DNA of 64,000 nucleotides from Niastella sp. (GCA_017744515.1 JAGIBF010000005.1:42640-106639), one strand, 5' to 3'; positions 44,003-53,602 are shown, counted from the first letter of the stretch. Program-made: numbers and translations. Notes: generated from the letters alone by a model not told the origin.

Positions 44003-44142
44003 ACAATAAATAGCTTTATTTTTTTCTGCTGACGGCAGCGAAAGTGACTTTTCAAGCTGATTATTAATAGGATAGATTCTGTTTATAAGTTCAAAGAAGT
44101 ATCTTGCTTTTCAATCTAAGTCTGGCGAGTTTTTCTTAATAA

Positions 44143-44166
44143 CCCTTCGACAGGCTCAGGGTGACA
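44143..44166 (+). repeat. REP-like element, single copy
   Basis: CCCTTCGACAGG-CTCAGGGTGACA, upstream of the yhcH-like gene, with an AACAATTC tail as in the two composites. Confidence 0.85.
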
Positions 44167-44197
44167 ACAATTCTGACAAATATTTATATCTATAAGC

Positions 44198-44653
44198 ATG
44201 GTTATCGACACTTTACAAAATGCGATCCTGTATTATAACCTTGGCCCCCGGTTCGTGAAGGCTTTCCAATATCTTACTGAAACTGATTTTTCGCAGGTGC
44301 CTAAGGGCAGGTATGAGATTGATGGCTCTGATGTTATTGCTATTGTGAATGAATATGACACTGTTCCTGCTACCGGTGAAAAGATGGAGGCGCACAAAAA
44401 ATATATCGATGTTCAGTATATCGTGAGTGGCCAGGAGCTTATTGGTCATGACTGGCTGCGCCTGCAGTCGCCTGCCAAGGAGTATGATGAGGCTAATGAT
44501 TATTGGTTATTTGGTGAGCAGCCTGCTTTTTTCTCGAAGCTGGAGACCGGCATGTTTGCTATTTTTTATCCTACCGATCTGCACATGCCTAATATTATGA
44601 TCAAGCAGCCTTCACCCGTGAAGAAGGTGGTGATGAAGGTGAGCACTCAATAA
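44198..44653 (+). CDS. YhcH/YjgK/YiaL family protein
   Basis: A 151-residue cupin-like protein. Family features are KYIDVQYIVSGQELIG, the C-terminal FAIFYPTDLHMPNI and a final KKVVMKVS. Members bind zinc or copper and have been linked to sialic acid and other sugar degradation (family knowledge), but no such genes are next to it. It is followed by a terminator and converges with the unknown secreted protein gene. Confidence 0.9.
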   Translation: MVIDTLQNAILYYNLGPRFVKAFQYLTETDFSQVPKGRYEIDGSDVIAIVNEYDTVPATGEKMEAHKKYIDVQYIVSGQELIGHDWLRLQSPAKEYDEANDYWLFGEQPAFFSKLETGMFAIFYPTDLHMPNIMIKQPSPVKKVVMKVSTQ

Positions 44654-44680
44654 ACAATTTCTAAAGGTTTATATACCACC

Positions 44681-44712
44681 AAAGGCCCCTTACGGGGCCT
44701 TTGACCTTTTTC
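44681..44712 (+). terminator. Rho-independent terminator of the yhcH-like gene
   Basis: AAAGGCCCC and GGGGCCTTT form a 9-bp stem with loop TTAC, followed by GACCTTTTTC. It lies between convergent genes. Confidence 0.8.
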
Positions 44713-44761
44713 TAAACTACTCTGATGCGCGCGAACGTTTATATTCCTATGGTTAATGAGA

Positions 44762-45859
44762 CTATGACTTTTTGCTGAGCTTCACCTGGTAGATCAGTGC
44801 GTCTGCAAAGTTTTCCAGGGCTTTTTGCGCAGCGTTCATGTATTTTGCCTTGGTAGTTGCCACCACTACCGGTACATAGCGTATGTCTTTGGCAAAGATG
44901 TTCTCGCGTTTGTTCAATACTTTACGATTAGGGTCCTGGGTGAGCTCATTAGCGAACTCCGTAAAGGAGGGAATATCGGCATTGAACATGTAGGTGTCTG
45001 TTTTGGAGCGGTCGTTTTGAAACATCAGCCTGCCGCCCATGCTCTTGCCATCCCAGGTGGTCCAGCCGGCCACTTTTACGTTGGGCGCTGCTTTGGCGTT
45101 CATTTCATAGTTCTTGAAGCTCGTTTTGATCTCATACAAGCCGAAATCCGTTTTTGTAACAGGATTGTTCATCCACTCGTATTTAACCCCTGATCCTGTA
45201 TGTACATCGCCTTCCAACATCAGGTCTACAAAGTCGACTACTGTATGCAGGAATAAGATGGGCGCCCCCAACTCTTCAGAGAAGTTGGCTGCTCTTTTTA
45301 TTTTCATGCCGGCAAAACCGAAGTTGAAAGTACGGGAAGGATCGTAGGTAGTGACGGTCTTTCCTTTGTTGGCATTGACCATGGTGTAGATCTGTCCTTT
45401 CTTTTCTTCGCTTTTGCGTGTTTTGTCTTCTTCTTCCGCATCATCTCCTGCCTGGTAAAAGTCTTTCTGTGTAATGGTGTTCCAGTCTACTGTACCAATT
45501 CCGTTCTCGTTCAGGCGTTTTGTGAGGTAACCATAGAACTGGTCTGCCATCAGTTGGCAATCTTCCTGTGTAAGCTCTCCATCTGTGATCTCGAGGTAAG
45601 CTGTGATCTTGCCGGTGACGGTACCACCCCCGGATTTGCGCCCGCCCAGCAGGCCGCCTCTTTCATTTTTCAGATAATCTTTTGTAGTGGCTGTCTTGAA
45701 GATGATGGTGGCCTGTGGGATGGCCAGTTTGTTCATGTCTTTTAAAATGGTCTGTTTGCCGAATGTGCCACTTTTGACAAAGGTGAATACATCGAAGTCC
45801 TGAGCAACAGCCATTGCACTGCAGGCTGTGATCAGCAGGGTAAAGAATAGCTTTTTCAT
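44762..45859 (-). CDS. Secreted protein of unknown function
   Basis: A 365-residue protein with signal peptide (ending AMAVAQ). It has a repeated-strand N-terminal domain (DFDVFTFVKSG), a glycine stretch (GGLLGGRKSGGG), an acidic loop (GDDAEEEDKTRKSEEKK) and a beta-rich C-terminal half. I do not recognise a family. It follows the two-component genes by 89 bases but a promoter with both boxes lies in that gap, so it can be made separately. It might be the target or the input of the two-component system (inference). Confidence 0.72.
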   Translation of the reverse strand: MKKLFFTLLITACSAMAVAQDFDVFTFVKSGTFGKQTILKDMNKLAIPQATIIFKTATTKDYLKNERGGLLGGRKSGGGTVTGKITAYLEITDGELTQEDCQLMADQFYGYLTKRLNENGIGTVDWNTITQKDFYQAGDDAEEEDKTRKSEEKKGQIYTMVNANKGKTVTTYDPSRTFNFGFAGMKIKRAANFSEELGAPILFLHTVVDFVDLMLEGDVHTGSGVKYEWMNNPVTKTDFGLYEIKTSFKNYEMNAKAAPNVKVAGWTTWDGKSMGGRLMFQNDRSKTDTYMFNADIPSFTEFANELTQDPNRKVLNKRENIFAKDIRYVPVVVATTKAKYMNAAQKALENFADALIYQVKLSKKS

Positions 45860-45893
45860 TTAAAGAGGGTTTATGGGGATTGCTATAATGCCT

Positions 45894-45924
45894 CAAAGCT
45901 ATCTTTACGGGGAAGCGGAATCAA
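45894..45924 (-). promoter_or_regulatory. Promoter of the unknown secreted protein gene
   Basis: On the minus strand TTG at 45924-45922 and TAGCTTTG at 45901-45894 with a 20-base spacer. A start at about 45888 would give a leader of about 29 bases. Confidence 0.6.
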
Positions 45925-45948
45925 TAGTGCATTTGCATTAGCAGGCAA

Positions 45949-46620
45949 TTATACCCATTTATACTTATAGGCGAGCTGTACTGCCTGTGCTTTGGAGTTG
46001 ATGTGGAGCTTTTCGTATATTTTACTGATGTGGGCCCGCACTGTGTTGGGGCTGATGGATAGTCTTGCAGCGATGCTTTTGTATTCCAACCCTTCTACCA
46101 TTAGTTTCATGATCTCCAGTTCGCGGTTGCTGAGTAGCTTGTCGCTGGTGACCGGTGATGTTGCCGCCGCTCCCGGTTTATGTTGCAGCTCACGCAGCCA
46201 TGACAGGGTTTTGCGGGCCACAGCAGGGCTCATGGGTGTGCCGTTGAATTCCATGATGTGTGTGATGGCTTCCGCCAGTTGTACGGCTGAATCGTCTTTG
46301 AGGAGGTAACCGGAAGCGCCTGCCTGTATGGCTTCGAATATTTTCTCATCGTCATCGAATATCGTGAGCACCAGAAATCTGGTGCCGGGAAACCTGATAG
46401 TGCCGATGGCGATGGCTTCTATACCACTCATCTGCGGCATATCAATGTCCATGAGCACGATCTGTGGCCTTTCTGCCTCTGTGAGGTGTTCCATTTTTTC
46501 AATGAAATCCTGGCCAGATGAAGCTTCCAGCACTATGCGTATATCTGCCGCTCCCTGCAGGTTGCGCTGCACGGTTTTCCGGTTGATCATCTTATCGTCT
46601 ACGATGCCGATGCGGGTCAT
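45949..46620 (-). CDS. NarL/LuxR family response regulator
   Basis: A 223-residue regulator. Receiver domain at about 1-125 (RIGIVDDK, phosphoacceptor Asp58 in VLMDIDMP, then LTIFDDDEKIF and Lys in YLLKDD). The C-terminal helix-turn-helix (about 160-220) has LSNRELEIMKLMVEG and SPNTVRAHISKIYEKL. The ATG at 46620 (MTRIGIVDD) is preferred; an in-frame GTG at 46668 overlaps the kinase stop and adds residues before the first receiver strand. It is the partner of the upstream kinase. Confidence 0.94.
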   Translation of the reverse strand: MTRIGIVDDKMINRKTVQRNLQGAADIRIVLEASSGQDFIEKMEHLTEAERPQIVLMDIDMPQMSGIEAIAIGTIRFPGTRFLVLTIFDDDEKIFEAIQAGASGYLLKDDSAVQLAEAITHIMEFNGTPMSPAVARKTLSWLRELQHKPGAAATSPVTSDKLLSNRELEIMKLMVEGLEYKSIAARLSISPNTVRAHISKIYEKLHINSKAQAVQLAYKYKWV

Positions 46621-46667
46621 GTACAAATATTGTTTTTTAGCTGTTGCCGGGGGATACTGCATTTGCA

Positions 46668-49637
46668 CTATTTTTCCTCGATGTGCACGGCTGTTCCTGA
46701 TCCCTCGCCGGACTGTATCAACAAATGATAACCTGATTCTTCTGCACGCTGCTCCATGTTGTGGAGGCCATAGCTGTCTTCTTTTTTGTGGTTGCTTAAT
46801 CCTCTTCCATTGTCTTTTATGGTGATGCTGAATTTATCGCGGTTCAATACTATTATTTCTATACAAGTGGCTGCTGCATATTTACAGGCATTGTGCAATG
46901 CTTCCTGCATGATGCGGAAGAGGTTGAGTGATTGCTGGGGTGAGAGTGTTTTCTCTGCCGGCGAGTCCTGGTTTATTTGCAGGGTGATGTCCGGATAGTT
47001 TCTCATGATCTTTACCGCATAGCTTTTGAACCTGTCAACAAAAGCCGTGAGGGTGAGGCTTTCGTTGTTCAATACCCATATTGTTTGGCGCAGCGAGGCC
47101 ATGATGCCGGCAGCGTATTCTCCCAATTCTTCTACTTCCGTGTGTTCATGGTTTTCATCTTTTAAGCGGTTGATGCCTGCTATGAGGGCTGAAGTATAGG
47201 CGCCGATATTATCGTGCAGGTCCCGGCTTATTCTTTCGCGTTCGCGCTGGAGCTGCCGTTGTACCTGCAGGGCCTGCATTTGCCGGGCGTATCTGGCTTG
47301 TGTGTAGATCCTAACTCCCCAACCGATGAGGCCACCAATAGCCAGAAACGACAGCACCTTGAACCAAGTGGTTTGCCAGTAAGGTGGCCGAACGTTCATG
47401 TTAAATGTAGATACCGGCGCTTCCCGTAATTCGGCTGTGGAATAAGCAGCCCGCACCTGCATGGTGACTTCTCCAAATGGCAACTGTGTATAGTTGATGC
47501 GCGAGGCGCCTTGCGGCAATGTGTTCCACTCTTTTTCGTGGCTAAGCCGGTACTGGTAAATAATATTACCCGGCTGAAAGGCTTCACGAATAGAAAATTC
47601 AAAGCTAATGGTTGTATAACCGGGTTGCAGCACATAGGATTGTTGCAAGGATGCTATGCTTTCTCCATTTACTTTCACGTCGCTCACTGCCGCTTCTGCT
47701 GTTTTATTTTGCAGCTCAATGTTGCTGGCATTCGCTACCAACAAGCCATGTGTAGTGCCCAGGTAAATCTGCCCGTGTTCGTTCAGGGTGAGTGCGCCTA
47801 CCATGTAATCTCCCGCCGGCACACCTTCGCTGAAGCCCGGCTTGTAAAACTTCTTTTCTTCCGGCACATAGATGTTGATGCCTGAAGTAGTGGTGATCCA
47901 AAGACGTCCTTTCCGATCGCAGATAATGCCATAGGTGACATTACTGCTTAAGCCATGGTCGGTAGTAAACTGGGACAGTTGTCCATTATGGTATTGGTAG
48001 ATACCGCTGCTGAGGGTGGCTATCCATATGTCGCCACGTTTGTCCTGTGTAATGGCTGTAATGAGTGTGCGGTTGATGGCGGATGTATCGGACGCGCTGT
48101 TGATCGTGAACAGCATCCTGAGTTCTTGATCGTACACGTCGATGCCTGTATTTTTACTTACCCAGATACGATGCTGATCGTCCTGGAATATATTCATGAT
48201 GTAATATCCCGTGGCACTGTTATCATTGATTCGCGTGAACGACTCCCACTTACCCGTAGCCTGTTCGAGTACAAATAATCCCCGCACTGTTCCTACCAAT
48301 ATCCTATTGTGGTTATCACAAAACAGGTAATTGATGTCCTTATCCTGCAGCAGTGCCTGGGGTACCTGAACGGGTGATCGTGTGCTGCTTTTGCTTATTA
48401 CATACAATCCTTTTTTTTGAACTGCTACCCATATTTTACCTTCTTTGTCTTTTGCCAGTGCCGTAATTACCTGACCGGGCAGCAACCGTTTTTCTATTGC
48501 ATAGTTATTTTCTTCGCCGGGTTGCCGCCGGGCGATATATAGCCCACTCACCGCTGCTATCCATCGTTCGTCTTCTGAATAATCAACAGCTGCCGTTATG
48601 CCATCATTCCTGATACCTGTTGTTAACAAGGCATAGTTATTAAAGGACGGGTTGTGAAAGGCCAAACCACCGCTTGCGGAACCCACCCAGAGGTTGCCTT
48701 GCCTGTCGTGGTAACTGCACAATAGTTTTCCCGGGGGTAAGGTGAACTGCTCATCTTTTGCAATGCCGATCTGTTGTGGCAGCTGTTGTTGTGAAATAGT
48801 ATATAGTCCCTTGTATGTGCTGATCCATGGATTGCTGTTGTGGTCGAAGCCGATATGCGTGATCACGGCAGGCATCGACAGGGGATGCTGTTGCCATTTG
48901 CGCGATGCTAAATGGTAACGCCATATACTGTTTTTTGCGCCTTCCTCATAGCACCACAATTCCTGTGCAGGGCTTATTACACATTTGAGCTGGGTAGTCT
49001 GCGGCAGGCTGGTAATTTTCTGTGGGCGGTATTGCAGTGCAGGATCGTAGCAATAGAGTACGTTGTTTTTATCGAACCCCCAAAGGCGACCGCTACTGTC
49101 TATGGCAGGCTCACTGATCATGAAGGGATATGTTTGCAAGCCTGTTCCCTCCTGTCCGTTCTTAAACACCGATAAAGTTCCTGCTCTTCCCGGCACCAGT
49201 ATATCTCCTTGCGGGTTTCTCAATATGGTGAAATAAGGCTGGCCGATCGTTCTTTTCTCTTCGCGGGTGGCGTAATACCTGATAAACCTGCCAGTACGTT
49301 TGTTGAATTTATTGAAGCCATTGCGCGTGCCGATCCAGAGATGGCCGGTATTGTCTTCTGTAATGGAAAGTATGAACTGATCGCTGATCGTAGTGGTATC
49401 GCGGAGGTGGTGTTTCCAGGTTTTGAAGTGCTGGCCATCGAAGCTGTTGAGGCCATCCTGTGTACCGATCCAGATGAGGCCATCGCTATCCTGGTAGATG
49501 GCGTGTACACTACTTTGGGAGAGACCATGTGATACGTTCCAGGTAATGAAACGTTGTTGTCGTGCATGCACCGACAGGCTCAGGAGCATGCAGGCATGCA
49601 ATAGCAGGGCCTGCCGGAGAGGGGTCCGTTTAATCAT
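46668..49637 (-). CDS. Two-component sensor kinase with beta-propeller sensor
   Basis: A 989-residue kinase. After a signal-like N-terminus, two seven-bladed propellers (about 30-640) are built from 'DSDGLIWIGTQDGLNSFDG' type repeats, followed by a Y_Y_Y domain (about 650-735), one membrane helix (about 750-770), a HisKA_3 domain with phosphate acceptor His808 in RDLHDNIG and a HATPase domain (QEALHNACKYA, KDNGRGL). It resembles the non-hybrid relatives of the HTCS group that sense sugars in the periplasm. The ligand is not known. The response regulator follows directly. Confidence 0.95.
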   Translation of the reverse strand: MIKRTPLRQALLLHACMLLSLSVHARQQRFITWNVSHGLSQSSVHAIYQDSDGLIWIGTQDGLNSFDGQHFKTWKHHLRDTTTISDQFILSITEDNTGHLWIGTRNGFNKFNKRTGRFIRYYATREEKRTIGQPYFTILRNPQGDILVPGRAGTLSVFKNGQEGTGLQTYPFMISEPAIDSSGRLWGFDKNNVLYCYDPALQYRPQKITSLPQTTQLKCVISPAQELWCYEEGAKNSIWRYHLASRKWQQHPLSMPAVITHIGFDHNSNPWISTYKGLYTISQQQLPQQIGIAKDEQFTLPPGKLLCSYHDRQGNLWVGSASGGLAFHNPSFNNYALLTTGIRNDGITAAVDYSEDERWIAAVSGLYIARRQPGEENNYAIEKRLLPGQVITALAKDKEGKIWVAVQKKGLYVISKSSTRSPVQVPQALLQDKDINYLFCDNHNRILVGTVRGLFVLEQATGKWESFTRINDNSATGYYIMNIFQDDQHRIWVSKNTGIDVYDQELRMLFTINSASDTSAINRTLITAITQDKRGDIWIATLSSGIYQYHNGQLSQFTTDHGLSSNVTYGIICDRKGRLWITTTSGINIYVPEEKKFYKPGFSEGVPAGDYMVGALTLNEHGQIYLGTTHGLLVANASNIELQNKTAEAAVSDVKVNGESIASLQQSYVLQPGYTTISFEFSIREAFQPGNIIYQYRLSHEKEWNTLPQGASRINYTQLPFGEVTMQVRAAYSTAELREAPVSTFNMNVRPPYWQTTWFKVLSFLAIGGLIGWGVRIYTQARYARQMQALQVQRQLQRERERISRDLHDNIGAYTSALIAGINRLKDENHEHTEVEELGEYAAGIMASLRQTIWVLNNESLTLTAFVDRFKSYAVKIMRNYPDITLQINQDSPAEKTLSPQQSLNLFRIMQEALHNACKYAAATCIEIIVLNRDKFSITIKDNGRGLSNHKKEDSYGLHNMEQRAEESGYHLLIQSGEGSGTAVHIEEK

Positions 49638-49687
49638 CTATTCAGGGAGTTGCTATTGTGAATATATGATTTACGGAGCTAATATTA

Positions 49688-51907
49688 TTATACTTTATTC
49701 CAGTCGATCTTAGCCGGCTTCAATGGCAACTCCCGCAGCCTGCTGCCTGTTGCATTAAAAATAGCGTTGGCAATGGCTGCAGCGGTAGGTCCTTGTGCCG
49801 CCTCTCCCGCTCCCAGCGGCGGCAATCCTGTTTTGTTGATGACAAATACCTCTGTGTGTGGCACTGCATTGAAACGCAGGATGGGGTATGAATCCCAGGC
49901 CCGGGTGAGTATGCCTCCTTCATTGTAGCGTACTTCTTCGAGCATGGTCCAACTGGCTGATTGTATCATGCCGCCGGCTGTCTGGTTGATGATGCCATCT
50001 ATGTTAATTGCCTGGCCTGCATCTATAGCGCTGGTGAGTTTTATAAGCCGGTATTGTTTTGCTTTTTTGTCGATCTGCACTTCGGCCACTACTGCGCAGT
50101 AGGATGCATCGTTTTTGTATTGGGCAAAGGCTATACCCAGCCCTGCTGCTTTCTTTTTGATGCGGTCTCGCCACTGTGTTTTCTCCATCACCATTTCTAT
50201 GACGGCTTTGGCGCGTTCATCTTTCAGGTATTTCAACCTGAAGTCGGCAGGGTCTTTACCTGCTTTATGGGCCAGCTCGTCCATGAATGATTCAAGGGCG
50301 AATATGTTGGCATAAGCGCCGAGGCTACGCAGCGCAGAAGTTCTGAGTGGCCCTTTGCAATTGTTGAGGATCACCTGGCTCGGTGTATCGTATAGTGGCT
50401 GGGAGTTGCGGTAGCTACCGCCGGAGAAACGCCCTACAGAGAAGGTAAAAGGTTTCTCCAGGTCGCGGCCTGCGATAAAATGGCCTGCACGGCCTCCCGG
50501 GCGGGAGCTATGTGTATCGGACCAAAGTTCTGTACTCAATGCCAGCAGGTTGCCTTGTGCATCGAGGCCTCCTTTCAAGCGCAGCAGCATGGCTGATCCG
50601 TAGGGCTCCCAGCTGTGCTCATCATCGCGCATCCACTGTACGCGCACTGGCTTTCCAGGTACTGCCATCGCCAGCAAGGCTGCATCTGCTCCCACGTCAT
50701 CGGCGCCATTGTGTCCATAGCAGCCTGAGCCTGGTACCGCCATTACCCTGATCTTCGCTTCCGGTATGCCCAGCAGATCGGACAGTGTACCCCTGAGAGG
50801 AAAAGCTCCCTGTGTGTGCGACCATACCGTTAGCTGATCGTCTTTCCATTCGGCTATTGCACAAGATGGGCCAATGGAGCCATGCATGTGGTAAGGGCGT
50901 TTGTATACTGCTTCCAGTTTGGTAGCAGCGCCTTCAATGGCCGGGTTTACTGATTCATTTTTCCTGACTATTTCGCTATTGGCATTTTGTTGGAGTATAT
51001 GGTCGAACAATTGCGGCTGGGCAGGCTGCAATGCCGGCTTACTCCAGGTGGCGCCCTGTTGCAGCAGCTTCAGTGCTTTCATGGCCTGGTATTCTTCCTG
51101 CGCCACGATACCTACAAAGCTGCCATTGCGTACCAGTTTTACAATGCCTGGCAATGTTTTCAGTTTTTCTTCCGGCAATGTCAACAGTCTTGCGCCGTAT
51201 GCAGGTGGACGTACTATGCGTGCATGCAACATGCCGGGCAGCCTCATGTCCTGTACATACACCGGCTCGCCTGTAGCCATGGCTGCTATGTCTTCACGTG
51301 GCCAGGAGGTGCCTACCAATGTATATTTTGATGGATCTTTCTGCGGTGCTTTACCGGAGACCTTTCCTTGTATGTTTTTTCCATCCAACAAAGCTGCATA
51401 GCCAATGGACTTACCCGTAGCTACGGCTGTTACCATACCATCTTTCACATTCAGGCCACCTACCTGCGTCTGCAATTTTTCTGCTGCCATTTCCAGTAGT
51501 ACTTTTCTTGCTTCTGCTGCAGCTTCGCGGATGGCTCTGCCACTGGATTCGATGGAAGCGCTGCCAGCTGTATATCGTTCGTCGGCAGTCTGCGCAGTAT
51601 CTGCTATGATAATGTGCATGCGCTTCATGCTTACATCCAACTCTTCTGCTGCTATTTGCATCAGGGCCGTTTTGATGCCCTGGCCCAGTTCTGTTTTGCC
51701 CGTCAACACGGTGACATTACCTTCTGCATCGATCCTGAGCCATGTGTTGATGCTTCCTTCATCGACCGTTACTGCATCAGCAGCCATTGCGTGGGTTGCC
51801 GTAAATGTGGATGGTATAATGCTGAAGCCAATCAGTAATTGTCCGGTGGTTTTGAGGAAGTGACGTCTTCCGGGATTGGCTGGTGTATCTGTGTGATGGA
51901 TTGACAT
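49688..51907 (-). CDS. Molybdopterin-binding subunit of an IorAB-type oxidoreductase
   Basis: A 739-residue large subunit of the xanthine dehydrogenase family. The Tat signal is GRRHFLKTTGQLLIG, so the folded enzyme would be exported to the periplasm. Cofactor motifs include GKTELGQGIKTALMQIAAEELDV near the start, SGCYGHNGADDVGADAAL in the middle and the catalytic Glu in GAGEAAQGPTAAAI near the end. It resembles isoquinoline 1-oxidoreductase beta subunit (IorB) and aldehyde dehydrogenase relatives. It is 79 bases after the iron-sulfur subunit gene. There is no FAD subunit, as expected for IorAB enzymes that give electrons to a cytochrome. The substrate is unknown. The ATG at 51907 is used. 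Confidence 0.92.
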   Translation of the reverse strand: MSIHHTDTPANPGRRHFLKTTGQLLIGFSIIPSTFTATHAMAADAVTVDEGSINTWLRIDAEGNVTVLTGKTELGQGIKTALMQIAAEELDVSMKRMHIIIADTAQTADERYTAGSASIESSGRAIREAAAEARKVLLEMAAEKLQTQVGGLNVKDGMVTAVATGKSIGYAALLDGKNIQGKVSGKAPQKDPSKYTLVGTSWPREDIAAMATGEPVYVQDMRLPGMLHARIVRPPAYGARLLTLPEEKLKTLPGIVKLVRNGSFVGIVAQEEYQAMKALKLLQQGATWSKPALQPAQPQLFDHILQQNANSEIVRKNESVNPAIEGAATKLEAVYKRPYHMHGSIGPSCAIAEWKDDQLTVWSHTQGAFPLRGTLSDLLGIPEAKIRVMAVPGSGCYGHNGADDVGADAALLAMAVPGKPVRVQWMRDDEHSWEPYGSAMLLRLKGGLDAQGNLLALSTELWSDTHSSRPGGRAGHFIAGRDLEKPFTFSVGRFSGGSYRNSQPLYDTPSQVILNNCKGPLRTSALRSLGAYANIFALESFMDELAHKAGKDPADFRLKYLKDERAKAVIEMVMEKTQWRDRIKKKAAGLGIAFAQYKNDASYCAVVAEVQIDKKAKQYRLIKLTSAIDAGQAINIDGIINQTAGGMIQSASWTMLEEVRYNEGGILTRAWDSYPILRFNAVPHTEVFVINKTGLPPLGAGEAAQGPTAAAIANAIFNATGSRLRELPLKPAKIDWNKV

Positions 51908-51986
51908 GCTGTTGTGTTGAACGTGAGATGTGAAAAGTGGAACGCCGTTAAAGCGGGGCAAGCTGTGAGAGAGAGGAACGAATTTG

Positions 51987-52457
51987 TTAGCCGGGGTTGG
52001 CCGCAGCAGCTTTTTTAATGGCGCTGATGAAGCGTGTGTGGGTGCCGCAACGGCAGAGCACGCGTTGCAGGGCTTCTCTTATTTCTGCATCTGTAGGGTT
52101 CTTATTGTTTTCGAGCAATTCTTTGGCACACATGATCACCCCATTAAGGCAATAACCACATTGTGCGGCCTGCTCTTCAATACAGGCTTTTTGTACAGGA
52201 TGCGGGTTCTCTCTGTTGCCGATTCCTTCCAGTGTTGTAATGGTATGGGTAGCAGCTGTGGAGCAGGGCATAATGCAGGATGGCTGTGCCTTTCCATCCA
52301 ACAATACCATGCAGCTTCCGCAAAGGGCCATGCCGCAGCCATATTTGGGTCCATTCAATTGCAGGTTGTTCCTGAGTGCATATAATAATGGCATTTCGGG
52401 ATCTATGTTCAAGTTCCAGTCTTTGCCGTTGACCTTAAGTACAATCGTTTGTTCCAT
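51987..52457 (-). CDS. (2Fe-2S)-binding subunit of an IorAB-type oxidoreductase
   Basis: A 156-residue protein with two iron-sulfur domains. The plant ferredoxin-like cluster has CGMALCGSC followed by Cys in QPSC; the helical domain has QCGYCLNG and CRCG. This set is typical of IorA/XdhC-type small subunits. It carries electrons from the molybdenum centre. It precedes the large subunit gene in the same direction. Confidence 0.95.
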   Translation of the reverse strand: MEQTIVLKVNGKDWNLNIDPEMPLLYALRNNLQLNGPKYGCGMALCGSCMVLLDGKAQPSCIMPCSTAATHTITTLEGIGNRENPHPVQKACIEEQAAQCGYCLNGVIMCAKELLENNKNPTDAEIREALQRVLCRCGTHTRFISAIKKAAAANPG

Positions 52458-52586
52458 TGCGAAAACATTTAATAGGTGGCCTGCCCCGGTGGGACTGCTG
52501 TGGTATATGTCGTCTTAAATTTACAATAATTACAGGGTGGAGGGAATAAGTTTAATGTGGGCTTAATAGACAGGCGTGGCACTTTT

Positions 52587-52660
52587 ACTTCGCAAGCAGA
52601 TTTCTCACTTCGCTATCGCGCCGTTCGAAATGACAAAAAAGAGGAGCGTTCGAAATGACA
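52587..52660 (+). repeat. Third repeat family, copy 2 with partial duplicate
   Basis: CTTCGCAAGCAGATTT, TCTCACTTCGC, then CGTTCGAAATGACAAAAAA and a second partial unit AGCGTTCGAAATGACAAAAA. It ends at the DUF4249 gene, whose stop is at 52672. Confidence 0.6.
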
Positions 52661-52671
52661 AAAAGAAGGTG

Positions 52672-53598
52672 TCATTTCACAATTATATTCCGGGTGCTGA
52701 GGCTGAAGCCGCTGAAGCAGCCTGTGACATTTTCGCCGTTGATGGTATTGAGGAGGGATACCGGCGTAGCAAAGGGTCCTCCATTGTCCCTGGCTTTATT
52801 GAAGCTATCCCAGAAGTTGTATACTTTCCTTTCTACATTGGCCATGAAGTATTCCACCGTATCGCCTATCACAAATCCGTAAGAGTGGGTGATCTTAATA
52901 TGCTGTCCGTTGACCAATTCATCTGTGCCGGGGGTATACCAATTGGCACCTAATCCTCCCCAGCCAAAGTTGTTGCGAATGCCGCCGTGGCGCCAGTAAT
53001 AGAGCTGGGTATTGCCAATGGTATCGGGGTCTTTAAAATAAACTGTTATTCGTGCTTTTGTCATCGTATCATGATTATCGTCCTCGTCCACGAAATAATT
53101 CCCGGTACTGAGACTGTCTACAGGCACCGGTATCAGCAGCGCCGTGGTGGCCGTGTATTTCTTTCCTTCCGCTTCTATTTCCAACAGGTAATGCTTACCG
53201 GGTTTCCCTCTCAATGCGTTGGCTGAATCGGTAACAAGCCTGGGGTCGAAATAAACGCCGGATGCGGGTGAATTCCTGACCTGGAGCAGGGAAATTTCTC
53301 TTAGCTCGCGGGTAGAGGTTTCATCCCACCGGTATTTATTATCTGCAGATAGCTCGCCTTCGGTAATGTACACTTTGGCTCCTCCTACCGGCGTATTCTG
53401 AAACCCGGGCTCATAATAGTTCTTGCTTTTGCTCAATATCACATAATTGAAGGTAGGCATCAGGTTGTTGATGTATGCTTCCACTACCAGCTGTGGTTCG
53501 TTGTTCCTGATCTTTATATCAAAATCCCGTTCGCACGCTACAAAAGCTATCAGTGATACAAGGGCTGCCCATCCTATTTTACACTTTACTGTCCTCAT
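52672..53598 (-). CDS. DUF4249 lipoprotein partner of the TonB receptor
   Basis: A 308-residue protein with lipobox FVAC at about residue 20 and the DUF4249 opening ERDFDIKIRNNEPQLVVEAYINN. Beta-rich throughout, with YILSKSKNYYEPG and the GKHYLLEIEAEGKKYTATT core. These proteins occur next to a TonB-dependent receptor and are thought to help ligand binding at the outer membrane. Its ATG at 53598 is 4 bases after the receptor stop, a tight pair. The ligand is not known. Confidence 0.88.
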   Translation of the reverse strand: MRTVKCKIGWAALVSLIAFVACERDFDIKIRNNEPQLVVEAYINNLMPTFNYVILSKSKNYYEPGFQNTPVGGAKVYITEGELSADNKYRWDETSTRELREISLLQVRNSPASGVYFDPRLVTDSANALRGKPGKHYLLEIEAEGKKYTATTALLIPVPVDSLSTGNYFVDEDDNHDTMTKARITVYFKDPDTIGNTQLYYWRHGGIRNNFGWGGLGANWYTPGTDELVNGQHIKITHSYGFVIGDTVEYFMANVERKVYNFWDSFNKARDNGGPFATPVSLLNTINGENVTGCFSGFSLSTRNIIVK

Positions 53599-53602
53599 GC
53601 TC

